From Anaerolineae bacterium (lineage in GTDB: Bacteria > Chloroflexota > Anaerolineae > Aggregatilineales > Phototrophicaceae): a stretch of 9,832 nucleotides of DNA. Below the pieces are notes generated by a model, which made no database searches, was not told the DNA's origin, and was given only the letters and a program-made list of their open reading frames with translations. Location of the stretch: positions 1-9,832 of the forward strand of contig JANQRM010000168.1 of NCBI GenBank assembly GCA_028284565.1. The letters run 5' to 3'. Positions 1 through 7,451 of the stretch are shown in pieces. The position numbers and the translations under genes are program-made. The stretch's first letter is position 1, and every line of letters begins with the position of its first letter.

Positions 1-384
1 TCGCTCTTGCAAGAGAGTGATTTTGTCGTGCTAGCTGTGCCACATACCGACGAGACTCATCACATCATCAACGAGGACACATTAGGACAGATGAAACCTG
101 GTGCCGTTCTCATCAATCCAGCGCGCGGGGCGTTAGTCGATGATGAAGCCTTACTCGAAGCATTGGATAGCGGACATCTTGCAGGTGCGGCACTCGATGC
201 TTTTGAACCTGAACCCCTCCCACCAGACCATCGCTTCTATGCCTTGCCGAATGTCTTGGTCTCGCCCCATATGTCTGGACATACTCATCGTTTGTTTGAG
301 CGTTGCGTGGATGTATTCTGTGAAAACCTCCGTCGATACCTGCATGACGAACCGCTGTTGAACCAGGTTCATCCAAGTAAATAA
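1..384 (+). CDS. D-isomer-specific 2-hydroxyacid dehydrogenase, C-terminal part (5' end outside window)
   Basis: This family interconverts 2-oxoacids and 2-hydroxyacids with NAD(P)H in the cytoplasm. The frame is open from base 1, so only about the last 127 residues are present and the N-terminal substrate domain is missing. Three family catalytic positions are visible: the Arg of NPARGALVDDEAL (codon 124-126), the Glu of LDAFEPEPLP (codon 205-207) and the His of SPHMSGH (codon 268-270). The stretch DFVVLAVPHTDET before them is the usual start of the second half of the NAD domain. The protein ends cleanly at a TAA at 382-384, about 30 residues after the last strand, as is normal. Substrate (glyoxylate, hydroxypyruvate, phosphoglycerate or another) cannot be told from this half. 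It lies 234 bases upstream of the transporter genes on the same strand and may or may not share their pathway. Confidence 0.93.
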   Translation, partial: SLLQESDFVVLAVPHTDETHHIINEDTLGQMKPGAVLINPARGALVDDEALLEALDSGHLAGAALDAFEPEPLPPDHRFYALPNVLVSPHMSGHTHRLFERCVDVFCENLRRYLHDEPLLNQVHPSK

Positions 385-455
385 GTGATTCTAGGAACAT
401 ATTTTGTCGCTCGTGCAACGCCAAGATAGTCCACAACAATACATTAATGGATACC

Positions 456-477
456 AATTCGATAAATATTTCGGATT
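456..477 (+). terminator. Weak AT-rich hairpin, possible terminator of the dehydrogenase gene
   Basis: Arms 456-462 and 471-477 can pair over 7 bp (including one G-U) around an 8-base loop, with TTTT at 476-479 overlapping the end of the 3' arm. The stem is AT-rich and the T tract is short, so a working intrinsic terminator is doubtful. Its position 72 bases after the stop codon and before the promoter region would fit. Confidence 0.2.
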
Positions 478-543
478 TTAAGGCAAGTTAGGTAAACTAA
501 GTAACAAAATAATAAGCTGAAATCGGAGGATTTTTGCGAAATT

Positions 544-575
544 TTGACAGAGAGTTTACAAATTGGACAATTGTC
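544..575 (+). promoter_or_regulatory. Candidate promoter with palindromic operator upstream of the transporter operon
   Basis: A perfect TTGACA -35 box lies at 544-549. With a 16-base spacer it is followed by GACAAT at 566-571, a 4/6 match to a sigma-70-type -10 box. The -10 box lies inside a perfect 10-base palindrome, GACAATTGTC (566-575). A palindrome over a -10 box is the usual place for a repressor site, and GACAA/TTGTC half-sites occur in several regulator families, GntR-type among them. Transcription would begin near 578 and give a leader of about 40 bases before the permease start at 619. No regulator gene is in the window, so the binding protein is unknown. Confidence 0.45.
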
Positions 576-618
576 TGGGGATTACCAAGCATGACCATTC
601 GCTTGGAGTAATTTTATT

Positions 619-1569
619 ATGATGAGCTACGTTCTTCGTCGCCTACTCATTACGCTCGTGACATTACTGGGTGTATCTATCCTGATATTTATCATGGTAC
701 GCATCCTGCCCGGTGACATCATTGATACCAAATTGTCCATTTTTGTGGAGCGCAATCCCGAATTGATTGCAGAGATGGAAGCGCGCTATGGCTTCGATCA
801 ACCGCTTCCGGTGCAATATTGGCGATGGTTGAGTACGACACTTCAAGGTGATCTTGGGACATCGTGGCGGTCTGGCTTGCCTGTTATTGACCTGATTGGC
901 GAGAGCTTGCCGATTACAATTGAACTGACGTTTTTAGCGATGTTGATTACCGTGAGCGTGGGAGTCCCACTTGGTGTCCTTTCCGCAGTGAAACACAATA
1001 GCCTATTCGACAATATCAGTCGGGTTGTCTCCTTTGCTGCCTTGGGACTACCCGATTTTTGGCAGGGAGCCATGATGATTCTCATCGCCTCCACTGTTTT
1101 CAATTGGTTTCCGCCAATTCGATATGTTAATCCGCTGGAAAATTTAGGGGCAAACCTTGCAGTCTTTATTTTGCCAGCAATTGCCTTGGGGACGATTAAC
1201 ATCGCTAATATCATGCGCCTGACTCGTTCCAGTTTATTAGAAGAACTCCGCAAAGACTATATTCGGACAGCACGCTCGAAAGGCTTGCAAGAGCGCGTGG
1301 TGGTGCTTCGTCATGCCCTGCGGAATTCGATGATTAGCATCGTGACGATTATGGGGCTGATGGCAGGTTATTTAATTGGGGGTTCGATTACCGTAGAAGC
1401 AGTCTTTACCTTACCGGGTCTTGGACGGTTGATATTGGCTTCGATTGAACAGCGCGATTTCCCAACAATTCAAGCGACCTTGCTCTTGACCAGCGCGGCA
1501 TTTATTTTTATCAATTTCTTTGTGGATGTGTTATATGCCTATCTGAATCCACGCATTCGGTTTGATTGA
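619..1569 (+). CDS. ABC transporter permease, DppB/OppB family
   Basis: This is one of the two membrane subunits of a peptide/nickel/opine-type ABC importer. The 316-residue length is normal for the family. The N-terminus (VLRRLLITLVTLLGVSILIF) is the characteristic first membrane helix, about residues 5-28. It is followed by the external segment with YGFDQPLPVQYWRWL and GDLGTSW (about 57-83), which is diagnostic of DppB-like proteins. Five more hydrophobic segments follow at about 100-122, 138-160, 180-198, 238-258 and 286-306. The cytoplasmic EAA-type coupling loop, which contacts the ATPase, is about residues 210-236 (DYIRTARSKGL...RHALRNS). The C-terminus YAYLNPRIRFD is also typical. The ATG at 619 is preceded by GGAG at 605-608. 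A second ATG follows directly at 622, so the exact start could be one codon later. The next permease begins 18 bases downstream. No partner ATPase is encoded nearby, so one must be supplied from elsewhere. Substrate is unknown. Confidence 0.95.
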   Translation: MMSYVLRRLLITLVTLLGVSILIFIMVRILPGDIIDTKLSIFVERNPELIAEMEARYGFDQPLPVQYWRWLSTTLQGDLGTSWRSGLPVIDLIGESLPITIELTFLAMLITVSVGVPLGVLSAVKHNSLFDNISRVVSFAALGLPDFWQGAMMILIASTVFNWFPPIRYVNPLENLGANLAVFILPAIALGTINIANIMRLTRSSLLEELRKDYIRTARSKGLQERVVVLRHALRNSMISIVTIMGLMAGYLIGGSITVEAVFTLPGLGRLILASIEQRDFPTIQATLLLTSAAFIFINFFVDVLYAYLNPRIRFD

Positions 1570-1587
1570 GGGTAGGGATAAATCGCC

Positions 1588-2502
1588 ATGAGTAATATGC
1601 CGACGCAAGCAAAAAGCAAACCGAAAACCAAAGACGTAATTCAGCTCGCACCTGCGCGTTCTTGGCTAGGTGATGTGCTGTATGAAGCAATGCGGAATCG
1701 GTTGGTCATTATTGGGTTTATCATTGTAATTTTGTTTATCTTAGTCGCGGTGTTTGCTCCGCTGATTGCACCCTATGGATTTGATCAAGTTATTGCAACA
1801 TCCCGTTTGACAAGCCCCAATAGTGAACACCTGTTTGGAGCAGACCATTTGGGGCGAGATATTCTAACGCGCGTCATGTTTGGCATTCGCACCTCGTTAA
1901 TCGTCAGTGTGACCTCCGTTTTCTTTGGCGGTAGTATCGGCGTGTTATTGGGCTTGGTGTCTGGTTATTTGGGAGGCAACGTGGATATGTTGATCTCTCG
2001 TATTCTCGATATGTTTTTCGGTATCCCCACTCTGCTTCTTGCCATTGTGCTATCCGGTGTCTTGGGGTCGGGCATTATCAATCCGATTTTAGCCATTGGC
2101 ATTGTCAATGTTCCCTTTTTCGCCCGCTTAATCAGAGGACCTACGCTCGCTGAAAAGGTCAAGCCCTACATTGAATCTGGCATATCTATCGGCGCACGGA
2201 CACCTCGTATTATGTTCCGCTATATCTTGCCCAATGTAATTCCGATTGCGATTGTCCAATCAACCTTGAGTATATCCTACGCCATTCTGATTGAAGCGGC
2301 ACTGGGTTTTGTCGGCTTGGGGGTGCAACCGCCCACACCCTCCTTGGGCAGTATGTTGAGTGAAGGGCGGACATTTTTGGAACTCGCCCCTTGGTTTTCG
2401 ATTTTTCCCGGTTTAGCCATTATGGTCATGGTGTTGGCATTTAACTTAGCCGGGGATGGCTTGCGGGATGCTCTCGATCCCACCATTCGGGGGGAACGCT
2501 AA
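1588..2502 (+). CDS. ABC transporter permease, DppC/OppC family
   Basis: This is the second membrane subunit of the importer, expected to form a heterodimer with the DppB-like protein encoded just upstream. At 304 residues it has normal length. It starts with a charged cytoplasmic tail (about 1-37), then the OppC-type first helix (about 39-61). The family signature FGADHLGRDILTRVMFGIRT is at 83-102. The EAA coupling loop is about 194-217 (YIESGISIGARTPRIMFRYI), followed by the typical ALGFVGLGVQPPTPSLGSML (238-257) and the ending DPTIRGER. About five further membrane segments are visible after the first. The ATG at 1588 is preceded by a GGTAGGG purine stretch (1571-1577), and the 18-base gap to the first permease indicates one transcript. 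The solute specificity of this class ranges over peptides, opines, nickel, oligosaccharides and glutathione and is set by the binding protein, not by this subunit. Confidence 0.95.
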   Translation: MSNMPTQAKSKPKTKDVIQLAPARSWLGDVLYEAMRNRLVIIGFIIVILFILVAVFAPLIAPYGFDQVIATSRLTSPNSEHLFGADHLGRDILTRVMFGIRTSLIVSVTSVFFGGSIGVLLGLVSGYLGGNVDMLISRILDMFFGIPTLLLAIVLSGVLGSGIINPILAIGIVNVPFFARLIRGPTLAEKVKPYIESGISIGARTPRIMFRYILPNVIPIAIVQSTLSISYAILIEAALGFVGLGVQPPTPSLGSMLSEGRTFLELAPWFSIFPGLAIMVMVLAFNLAGDGLRDALDPTIRGER

Positions 2503-2592
2503 TTGTAATCAGTGAAACGAGGAGGTGCTTATTGAGGAGGGCGAAGTTCGTTCATTTTTTCGTCAACGAGTTATTGATAAGGATAGATTTTT

Positions 2593-4167
2593 ATGAAACA
2601 GCAACGTAAGAACAGACGCGGTATATCCCGTCGAGATTTCTTCAAAGTGGCAGGCGTGACTGGCGCGGCGACGATGTTCCCGTGGTCATCCCTGAGTGTC
2701 TTGGCACAAGACCCTGTGAGTGGCGGAACCCTGATTGAAGCGCGAACCTATGAACTGCTCGATTTGGACCCGGCAACAACCTTGAATACAGAAGCGGGTC
2801 AAATAGTGATGCCTCGTCTTTATGAGTCCCTTGTCACTACAGGACCGCAATTGCAAGCCGTTCCTAAGTTGGCAACCTCATGGGACTTGGTTGATGATGT
2901 CACTTGGGAATTCAAAATCCGTCAGGGCGTGAAATTCCACAATGGTGAAGACCTTACGGTGGAAGATATTCTCTTTAGTTATGAGCGTATCCTCGACCCA
3001 GAAGTGGGGCATCCTGCCGCCAATCGGATGGGTGCAATTGATAGCATCGAGATTGTCGATGAAGAAACGATGCGCTTTGTCTTGCCCACTCCCAATGCGA
3101 TTTTCCCACGTCAACAAGATTGGAGCTTTATCCATCATCGCTCGCTCGCTGACCAACCCTCGGATTGGCTATTGAGCAATGTAAATGGGACTGGACCCTT
3201 TAAGCTAGACGATTGGCGACCCGATATCGAAATGCGCTTGGTGCGTCATGATGACTATTGGCAAGAGGGTAAGCCCTATCTGGATGGCATTGTGATGAAT
3301 GTCTTCCCAGAAGAATCGTCAGCATTGGCGGCACTCCGGACAGGGGAAGCCCATTTCGTAACGCTAGAAGACCCCAACAACTATGCGTTGCTCACAGGCA
3401 ATCCCGATCTGAATCTGCTCGAAGTCCCAGCGAATGGTGGTATCTTCTGGTGCTTCAATGGAAATCGTGAGCCGATGGATGATGTTTTTGTGCGCCGGGC
3501 AATCTCGGCGGCAATCAATCGTGAAGAAGTACTTCAATTGGTGGGTGCAGGTTTGGGGACAGTTTCGGGTGTCATCACGCCTGCTTTTGGAGATGTGCAT
3601 GTCCCGACATCGGATTTGCCGTATTATCAATATGATGTAGACCTAGCGCGTGAAATGCTCAGTCAATCAAGTGTTCCCGACGGTTTTGCAATGGATTGCT
3701 TGTTTATTGATGCCCTGCCCATCATGAAGAATGGCGCACAACTCTTCCAACAATACATGGAAGCCATCGGGATCGAAGTCGAACTCCGTGGCATGGAAAC
3801 CAATACTTGGGTCGAAACAGTTGTCGAGACCGAAGACTTCTACTTCACGACCAATCTCGAAATCGGCGGACCCACGCCCGAATCCATTTTGAATGCGATT
3901 GGCTGTGAAGGTTGGGCGGCTCCTGTGTATGGACCTTGCTCGGAAGAAATTGACGTGATGGTGCAATCGGCGGCAGGCATTACGGATGCGGCAGAACGCA
4001 GTGCCATCTGGCGGGATATTCAAATTGCGGTAGCTGAGTTCCAGCCGACGGCAACTTGGATATACGCACGGAATCATGTGGTCGCGGCACAGACGGCAGT
4101 TCAGGGATTTGTTCCCTTCCCAGATAAAGCTCATCGTCAGCTCGAAGATGTATGGCTGGCAACCTAG
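2593..4167 (+). CDS. Extracellular solute-binding protein family 5 with Tat leader
   Basis: This is the substrate receptor of the ABC importer. It belongs to the large two-lobed family-5 binding proteins (DppA/OppA/NikA type), and its 524 residues are within the usual range. The N-terminus has a twin-arginine export motif, SRRDFFK (12-18), then a hydrophobic stretch and VLA-QD at 36-40, a plausible signal-peptidase-I site. No lipobox cysteine is present, which is unusual if the cell has a single membrane. The family signature LATSWDLVDDVTWEFKIRQG continues into VKFHNGEDLTVEDILFSYERILDP, about residues 92-135. NGTGPFKLDDW near residue 200 and FVRRAISAAINREEVL (about 300-315) are also characteristic. 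The ATG at 2593 has AAGGA at 2579-2583. The gene follows both permeases by 90 bases, whereas binding proteins often come first. Such proteins bind peptides, opines, metals or other amide-rich solutes; the ligand here cannot be inferred. A Tat route implies folding before export. Confidence 0.94.
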   Translation: MKQQRKNRRGISRRDFFKVAGVTGAATMFPWSSLSVLAQDPVSGGTLIEARTYELLDLDPATTLNTEAGQIVMPRLYESLVTTGPQLQAVPKLATSWDLVDDVTWEFKIRQGVKFHNGEDLTVEDILFSYERILDPEVGHPAANRMGAIDSIEIVDEETMRFVLPTPNAIFPRQQDWSFIHHRSLADQPSDWLLSNVNGTGPFKLDDWRPDIEMRLVRHDDYWQEGKPYLDGIVMNVFPEESSALAALRTGEAHFVTLEDPNNYALLTGNPDLNLLEVPANGGIFWCFNGNREPMDDVFVRRAISAAINREEVLQLVGAGLGTVSGVITPAFGDVHVPTSDLPYYQYDVDLAREMLSQSSVPDGFAMDCLFIDALPIMKNGAQLFQQYMEAIGIEVELRGMETNTWVETVVETEDFYFTTNLEIGGPTPESILNAIGCEGWAAPVYGPCSEEIDVMVQSAAGITDAAERSAIWRDIQIAVAEFQPTATWIYARNHVVAAQTAVQGFVPFPDKAHRQLEDVWLAT

Positions 4168-4201
4168 TCAAAAGAGAATCGTTCGACATAAAAATTAACC
4201 T

Positions 4202-4231
4202 TGTAAGGGCGTACCGCGGTGCGCCCCTACA
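4202..4231. repeat. GC-rich palindromic repeat / hairpin between binding protein and amidase genes
   Basis: A near-perfect 30-base palindrome is centred between bases 4216 and 4217. In each direction 15 positions pair, with one A-C mismatch (4206/4227) and one G-U wobble (4212/4221). Its core is ACCGCGGT, with GGGCG and CGCCC blocks outside and TGTA/TACA at the ends. It is far more GC-rich than its surroundings. There is no T tract after it, so it is not a classical intrinsic terminator. In RNA it would form a very stable stem that could stabilise the 3' end of the transporter message or damp read-through into the enzymes. It resembles short palindromic repeats that I recall as dispersed in Chloroflexota and cyanobacterial genomes. 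That assignment is from memory, not from a search. Confidence 0.75.
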
Positions 4232-4269
4232 GATACACCGCTCGATGAAGGCACAATTAAGGAGGACGT

Positions 4270-5166
4270 ATGGGACGTTATGTGAATTTGGCAACAGTTC
4301 AGCCCCCATTTCCAGATAGTCAATTACGCAATCACGACATGATGGAGATTGCCCTCAGCTTAACCGACGAAGCAGGTCAGCAGGGGAGTGATATTGTCCT
4401 CCTGCCAGAACTCATCAACATCTATGAAATCGAAGGTGTTGAGCTACCTTTGGCGGATGTTGCATCCATCTCCGCTATTGAGCGATTAACTGCGCGTTTT
4501 GCCGAACTGGCTCACAAGCACCAGATGTATCTCATTCTCCCTGTCGGTGAGTTACGGGACGACGGTCTTTATAACACTGCCATCTTACTTGACCGTAGCG
4601 GGACCGAGATTGGACGCTATGACAAGACCCACATCTCCCAACCTGAATTTTTACTCTATCCCAACATCAAAGCGGGGAATTCATTTCCAGTCTTCGACTT
4701 GGACTTTGGACGCATTGCCATCATGACCTGTTACGATTGTAGTTTCCCCGAAGTAGCAGTGATTTATGCTATGAAAGGGACAGAAGTGCTGTTTTATCCA
4801 CGCTGGCAAAGTGGACCCAGTGAAATCTTCTTTGAGATTCAAATGCGGGCGCGTGCCTTAGACCATTCCATCTTTTTGGTGAGTTCCAGTTTTGGGGTAC
4901 GAGATGGTGTCCCATGGAAGCCAGGCATGTTGTTTGGACGCAGTTGTGTGATTGGGCGTGATGGCACGATTCTTGCGGATGCAGGGCATGAACAAGGGCT
5001 TGTCACTCGTCGCATTGACCTCGACCGTCCCCATTTGATCGAATGTCTTGACGAAAGCCAAGGTCAGGGTCTCATTAAGGAATTAGGAACCTTACTCCAA
5101 GAAGACCGTCGCACTGATTTATATCGTGACGCTCTACAAAAGGAAATCAATGCGTTGGTTAAGTGA
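4270..5166 (+). CDS. Nitrilase-superfamily carbon-nitrogen hydrolase (amidase-type)
   Basis: This cytoplasmic enzyme of 298 residues belongs to the nitrilase superfamily, which uses a Cys-Glu-Lys triad to hydrolyse amides, carbamoyl groups or nitriles. All three residues are visible: Glu47 in VLLPELIN, Lys119 in GRYDKTHIS, and the nucleophile Cys154 in MTCYDCSFPE. The strand-rich alpha-beta-beta-alpha fold extends over the whole length, ending with SCVIGRDGTILADAG (about 226-240). The CYD...FPE form of the active-site loop is found in the amidase and N-carbamoyl hydrolase branches more than in true nitrilases, so an amidase or carbamoylamidase is favoured. A precise branch (carbamoylputrescine, beta-ureidopropionate, omega-amide or N-carbamoyl amino acid) is not assignable. 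The ATG at 4270 has a very strong site, AAGGAGGA (4259-4266). It is the first of four packed enzyme genes and overlaps the next by four bases. It may release ammonia from the imported solute. Confidence 0.93.
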   Translation: MGRYVNLATVQPPFPDSQLRNHDMMEIALSLTDEAGQQGSDIVLLPELINIYEIEGVELPLADVASISAIERLTARFAELAHKHQMYLILPVGELRDDGLYNTAILLDRSGTEIGRYDKTHISQPEFLLYPNIKAGNSFPVFDLDFGRIAIMTCYDCSFPEVAVIYAMKGTEVLFYPRWQSGPSEIFFEIQMRARALDHSIFLVSSSFGVRDGVPWKPGMLFGRSCVIGRDGTILADAGHEQGLVTRRIDLDRPHLIECLDESQGQGLIKELGTLLQEDRRTDLYRDALQKEINALVK

Positions 5167-6188
5167 AAGTTCTGGCAAAGATGATTAATATTGCTATTAT
5201 TGGCTGTGGATTTATGGGGTCACTTTATGCGCGGATTTGCCATCAACTGGCAGAGGCTAGCGTCGTCGCAGTCTGTGATGTAAATCTTCAAAAGGCACTG
5301 ACATTAGCAGAACAGGTGGATGCACAGGCTTATGGCGATAGCAACTATCAAGCGATGTTTACCGCATATCCAGAGATAGATGCCGTCCTTATCTGTACCC
5401 CAGAAGATTCCCATGTTGCACCTATCTTAGCCACGCTAGACGCAAATAAGCATCTCCTGATTGAAAAGCCCTTGACGGCATCAATTGCCGACGCGAAGCA
5501 GATTCTCTCAGCCTATTTGGCACAGGATGTCATTTCCATGATTGCTTACAGCCTGCGCTTTGACCCCCGCTATGTCGCCATGAAACGCGCAGTCGAACAG
5601 GGAGAAATCGGCGAGATTATCCATATGTATGCCCGCCGAAATATGGCAATCGGTGTCTTGCAACGTCTGAATGGTCGGGTTGAAGGTCCACTTTGGGTTG
5701 GTGTCCACGATATAGATATGATGCGCTGGCTTACAGGGCAAAATGTGGTACGTGTCATGGCAATGGCAAGCGACAAAGGCATGCAAGACTGGGATGTCAA
5801 AAGCATTTATTATGCCTTGTTGACCTTTGAAGATGGCACAGTCGCCGCACTTGAAAATGCGTGGTCAGTTACGCCGCTTGTTGGACGACCCCAACCCTTT
5901 ACCTTCCGTATCGAAGGGACAGAAGGACAGCTACAGGTACGGAGTTATGAACAAGGCATCACCATCTATGGCAACAAGTCCTTGTCTGAACCGGATACCG
6001 TCTATATGCCGGAAATGTATGGACGCATCAGTGGAGTGTATCGAGACCAAATCACTTATTTTCTTGATTGTATTCGTGCTGGCAAACAGACAGACATTCC
6101 CATTGATGAAGGCTGGAATAGTCTGCAAGCGGCAGTAGCGATTGTGCAATCAGCAGAAGAACATCTTGAAATCATAATCGATGGCTAG
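5163..6188 (+). CDS. Gfo/Idh/MocA-family NAD-dependent oxidoreductase
   Basis: These cytoplasmic dehydrogenases act mainly on sugars, inositols and related polyols, though some act on other alcohols, imines or biliverdin. The N-terminal Rossmann fold shows IIGCGFMGS with Gly14, Gly16 and Gly19. Asp39 closes the second strand (VVAVCDV), which favours NAD over NADP. The family catalytic lysine is Lys102 in LLIEKPLTAS. The expected histidine-aspartate pair occurs as VHDID (His182, Asp185) in the C-terminal beta-sheet domain. The length of 341 is normal. The start is uncertain. GTG at 5163 overlaps the amidase stop as GTGA and gives coupled translation, but ATG at 5181 puts the Rossmann strand at the more usual distance from the N-terminus. 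Neither has a strong ribosome site. The gene lies between amidase and PLP enzyme genes, so the substrate is probably a pathway intermediate and need not be a sugar. Confidence 0.92.
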   Translation: MKVLAKMINIAIIGCGFMGSLYARICHQLAEASVVAVCDVNLQKALTLAEQVDAQAYGDSNYQAMFTAYPEIDAVLICTPEDSHVAPILATLDANKHLLIEKPLTASIADAKQILSAYLAQDVISMIAYSLRFDPRYVAMKRAVEQGEIGEIIHMYARRNMAIGVLQRLNGRVEGPLWVGVHDIDMMRWLTGQNVVRVMAMASDKGMQDWDVKSIYYALLTFEDGTVAALENAWSVTPLVGRPQPFTFRIEGTEGQLQVRSYEQGITIYGNKSLSEPDTVYMPEMYGRISGVYRDQITYFLDCIRAGKQTDIPIDEGWNSLQAAVAIVQSAEEHLEIIIDG

Positions 6189-6200
6189 AGGAGTAAACGT

Positions 6201-7451
6201 GTGGAATCATTAGCGATAGGGCAACGATGTCTACATTGCAAACAGGAGTATCCACTGTATCCACCCTTGGTTGCAGGATGTGAAGCTTGTCAATCGGAGG
6301 GGTTCATTGCTCCGGTTGAAGTCGTCTTTGATTATGAGACAGTAGGAACATGGTTGCCAGACACACCGCAACATGGCTTATTGCAATATCAGGCATTGTT
6401 ACCTCCGCTTGTGGATGCACTCAGCATGATGGAGGGAGCAACTCCGTTAGTCCCACTGAATCCAAGCCAGCCCAAGATTTATATCAAAGATGAAAGTCGA
6501 AATCCAACATGGAGTCATAAGGATCGCTTTAATTACTGTGCGGTCAGTTCAGCTGTGACGATGAACAAGCTGGGTGTAGTGGCTTCATCCACCTGTAATC
6601 ACGGAGCCTCATGTGCCGCCTATGCCACACGTGCCAACTTGCCTGCGATTATTTTGGTGACACCACATCCGCCAGCCGTGAGTAGCTTCTTGCAAGCCTA
6701 TGGGCAAACCGTAATAAGTGTACCAACCACACCACATAGCTGGGCATTGATTCAACAGATTATCGAGACACGGGATTATCATCCGGTGAGCAATTATACT
6801 AATCCCGGAACCAACCATCCCTTTGGTACAGAAGGCTATAAGACGATTGCCTATGAGTTGTGTTTACAGCTCGATAAGCATCCACCAGATGCCGTGTTTG
6901 TTCCCGTAGGCAATGGGGAATTAATGTTTGGCATTAATAAAGGCTTTCAGGAACTGCGTCAGCTCGGCATTATCGCCACCATTCCCCGCATGGTGAGTTG
7001 TGAACCCGTCATTAGTGGGTCGCCATTAAAGCAAGCGGTGGATAGTGACCAGCTCATCGTCCACACCCACATCACAACCGACTCCGAGGCTTATGCGGTA
7101 TCCAACCACAGCAATAGCCTGAGAGGAAATGTGGCACTTCAGGAGTCGGATGGAATTGCTTTAGCGTTAACCGAAGACGAGATTCGACACGCCCATGCAA
7201 CCTTAGCGAAACGGGGAATGTGGTCAGAAAAGTCATCCGCCATCGCCTTCGCAGGCACACTAAAGGCAAATGAACTGGGCTTTTCGGAAAATGATGTGAT
7301 AGTTTCCATCAGTACCTCAAGTGGATTCAAAGATCGTGGGGTCGGACAGGTAACTGTTCCTGCAACTGACGGCAGTTGGGAAGCCTTATTGAAACATCTT
7401 GAAACGCAAGAGCATCCGGCAATAGTGAGGAAGGTATCCCATGACAATTGA
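6201..7451 (+). CDS. Threonine-synthase-like PLP enzyme with N-terminal zinc ribbon (probable lyase)
   Basis: This is a fold-type II PLP enzyme of 416 residues, related to threonine synthase, threonine dehydratase and diaminopropionate ammonia-lyase. Cys10, Cys13, Cys27 and Cys30 form two CxxC pairs, the zinc ribbon seen at the N-terminus of many threonine-synthase-type proteins. The PLP lysine is Lys107 in DESRNPTWSHKDR, and the phosphate-binding loop is VGNGELMFG (about 237-245). Two places differ from threonine synthases I know. NPTGSFKDR reads NPTWSHKDR here. The carboxylate loop STGNT reads STCNHG (130-135), closer to the S-x-G-N-H of dehydratases and ammonia-lyases. The C-terminal loop STSSGFKD resembles the synthase form. 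I infer elimination or replacement at a beta- or gamma-substituted amino acid, with threonine synthase itself less likely. The start is GTG at 6201 with GAGGAG seven bases upstream. It starts 12 bases after the oxidoreductase stop and overlaps the next gene by 11 bases. Confidence 0.9.
   Translation: MESLAIGQRCLHCKQEYPLYPPLVAGCEACQSEGFIAPVEVVFDYETVGTWLPDTPQHGLLQYQALLPPLVDALSMMEGATPLVPLNPSQPKIYIKDESRNPTWSHKDRFNYCAVSSAVTMNKLGVVASSTCNHGASCAAYATRANLPAIILVTPHPPAVSSFLQAYGQTVISVPTTPHSWALIQQIIETRDYHPVSNYTNPGTNHPFGTEGYKTIAYELCLQLDKHPPDAVFVPVGNGELMFGINKGFQELRQLGIIATIPRMVSCEPVISGSPLKQAVDSDQLIVHTHITTDSEAYAVSNHSNSLRGNVALQESDGIALALTEDEIRHAHATLAKRGMWSEKSSAIAFAGTLKANELGFSENDVIVSISTSSGFKDRGVGQVTVPATDGSWEALLKHLETQEHPAIVRKVSHDN

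Noticed and set aside
843..1253. 136-codon open frame on the - strand inside the first permease gene
   Set aside because: It is opposite a well-supported permease, has no recognisable motif, and its length is expected from the codon composition of a hydrophobic gene.
3667..4134. 155-codon open frame on the - strand inside the binding-protein gene
   Set aside because: It lies antisense to a complete family-5 binding protein, is rich in Cys, His and Arg as antisense frames often are, and shows no domain.
5163..5180. Possibility that the amidase and oxidoreductase form a fusion or frameshifted gene
   Set aside because: Each protein is full length with all key residues, and the GTGA overlap is an ordinary coupled junction.
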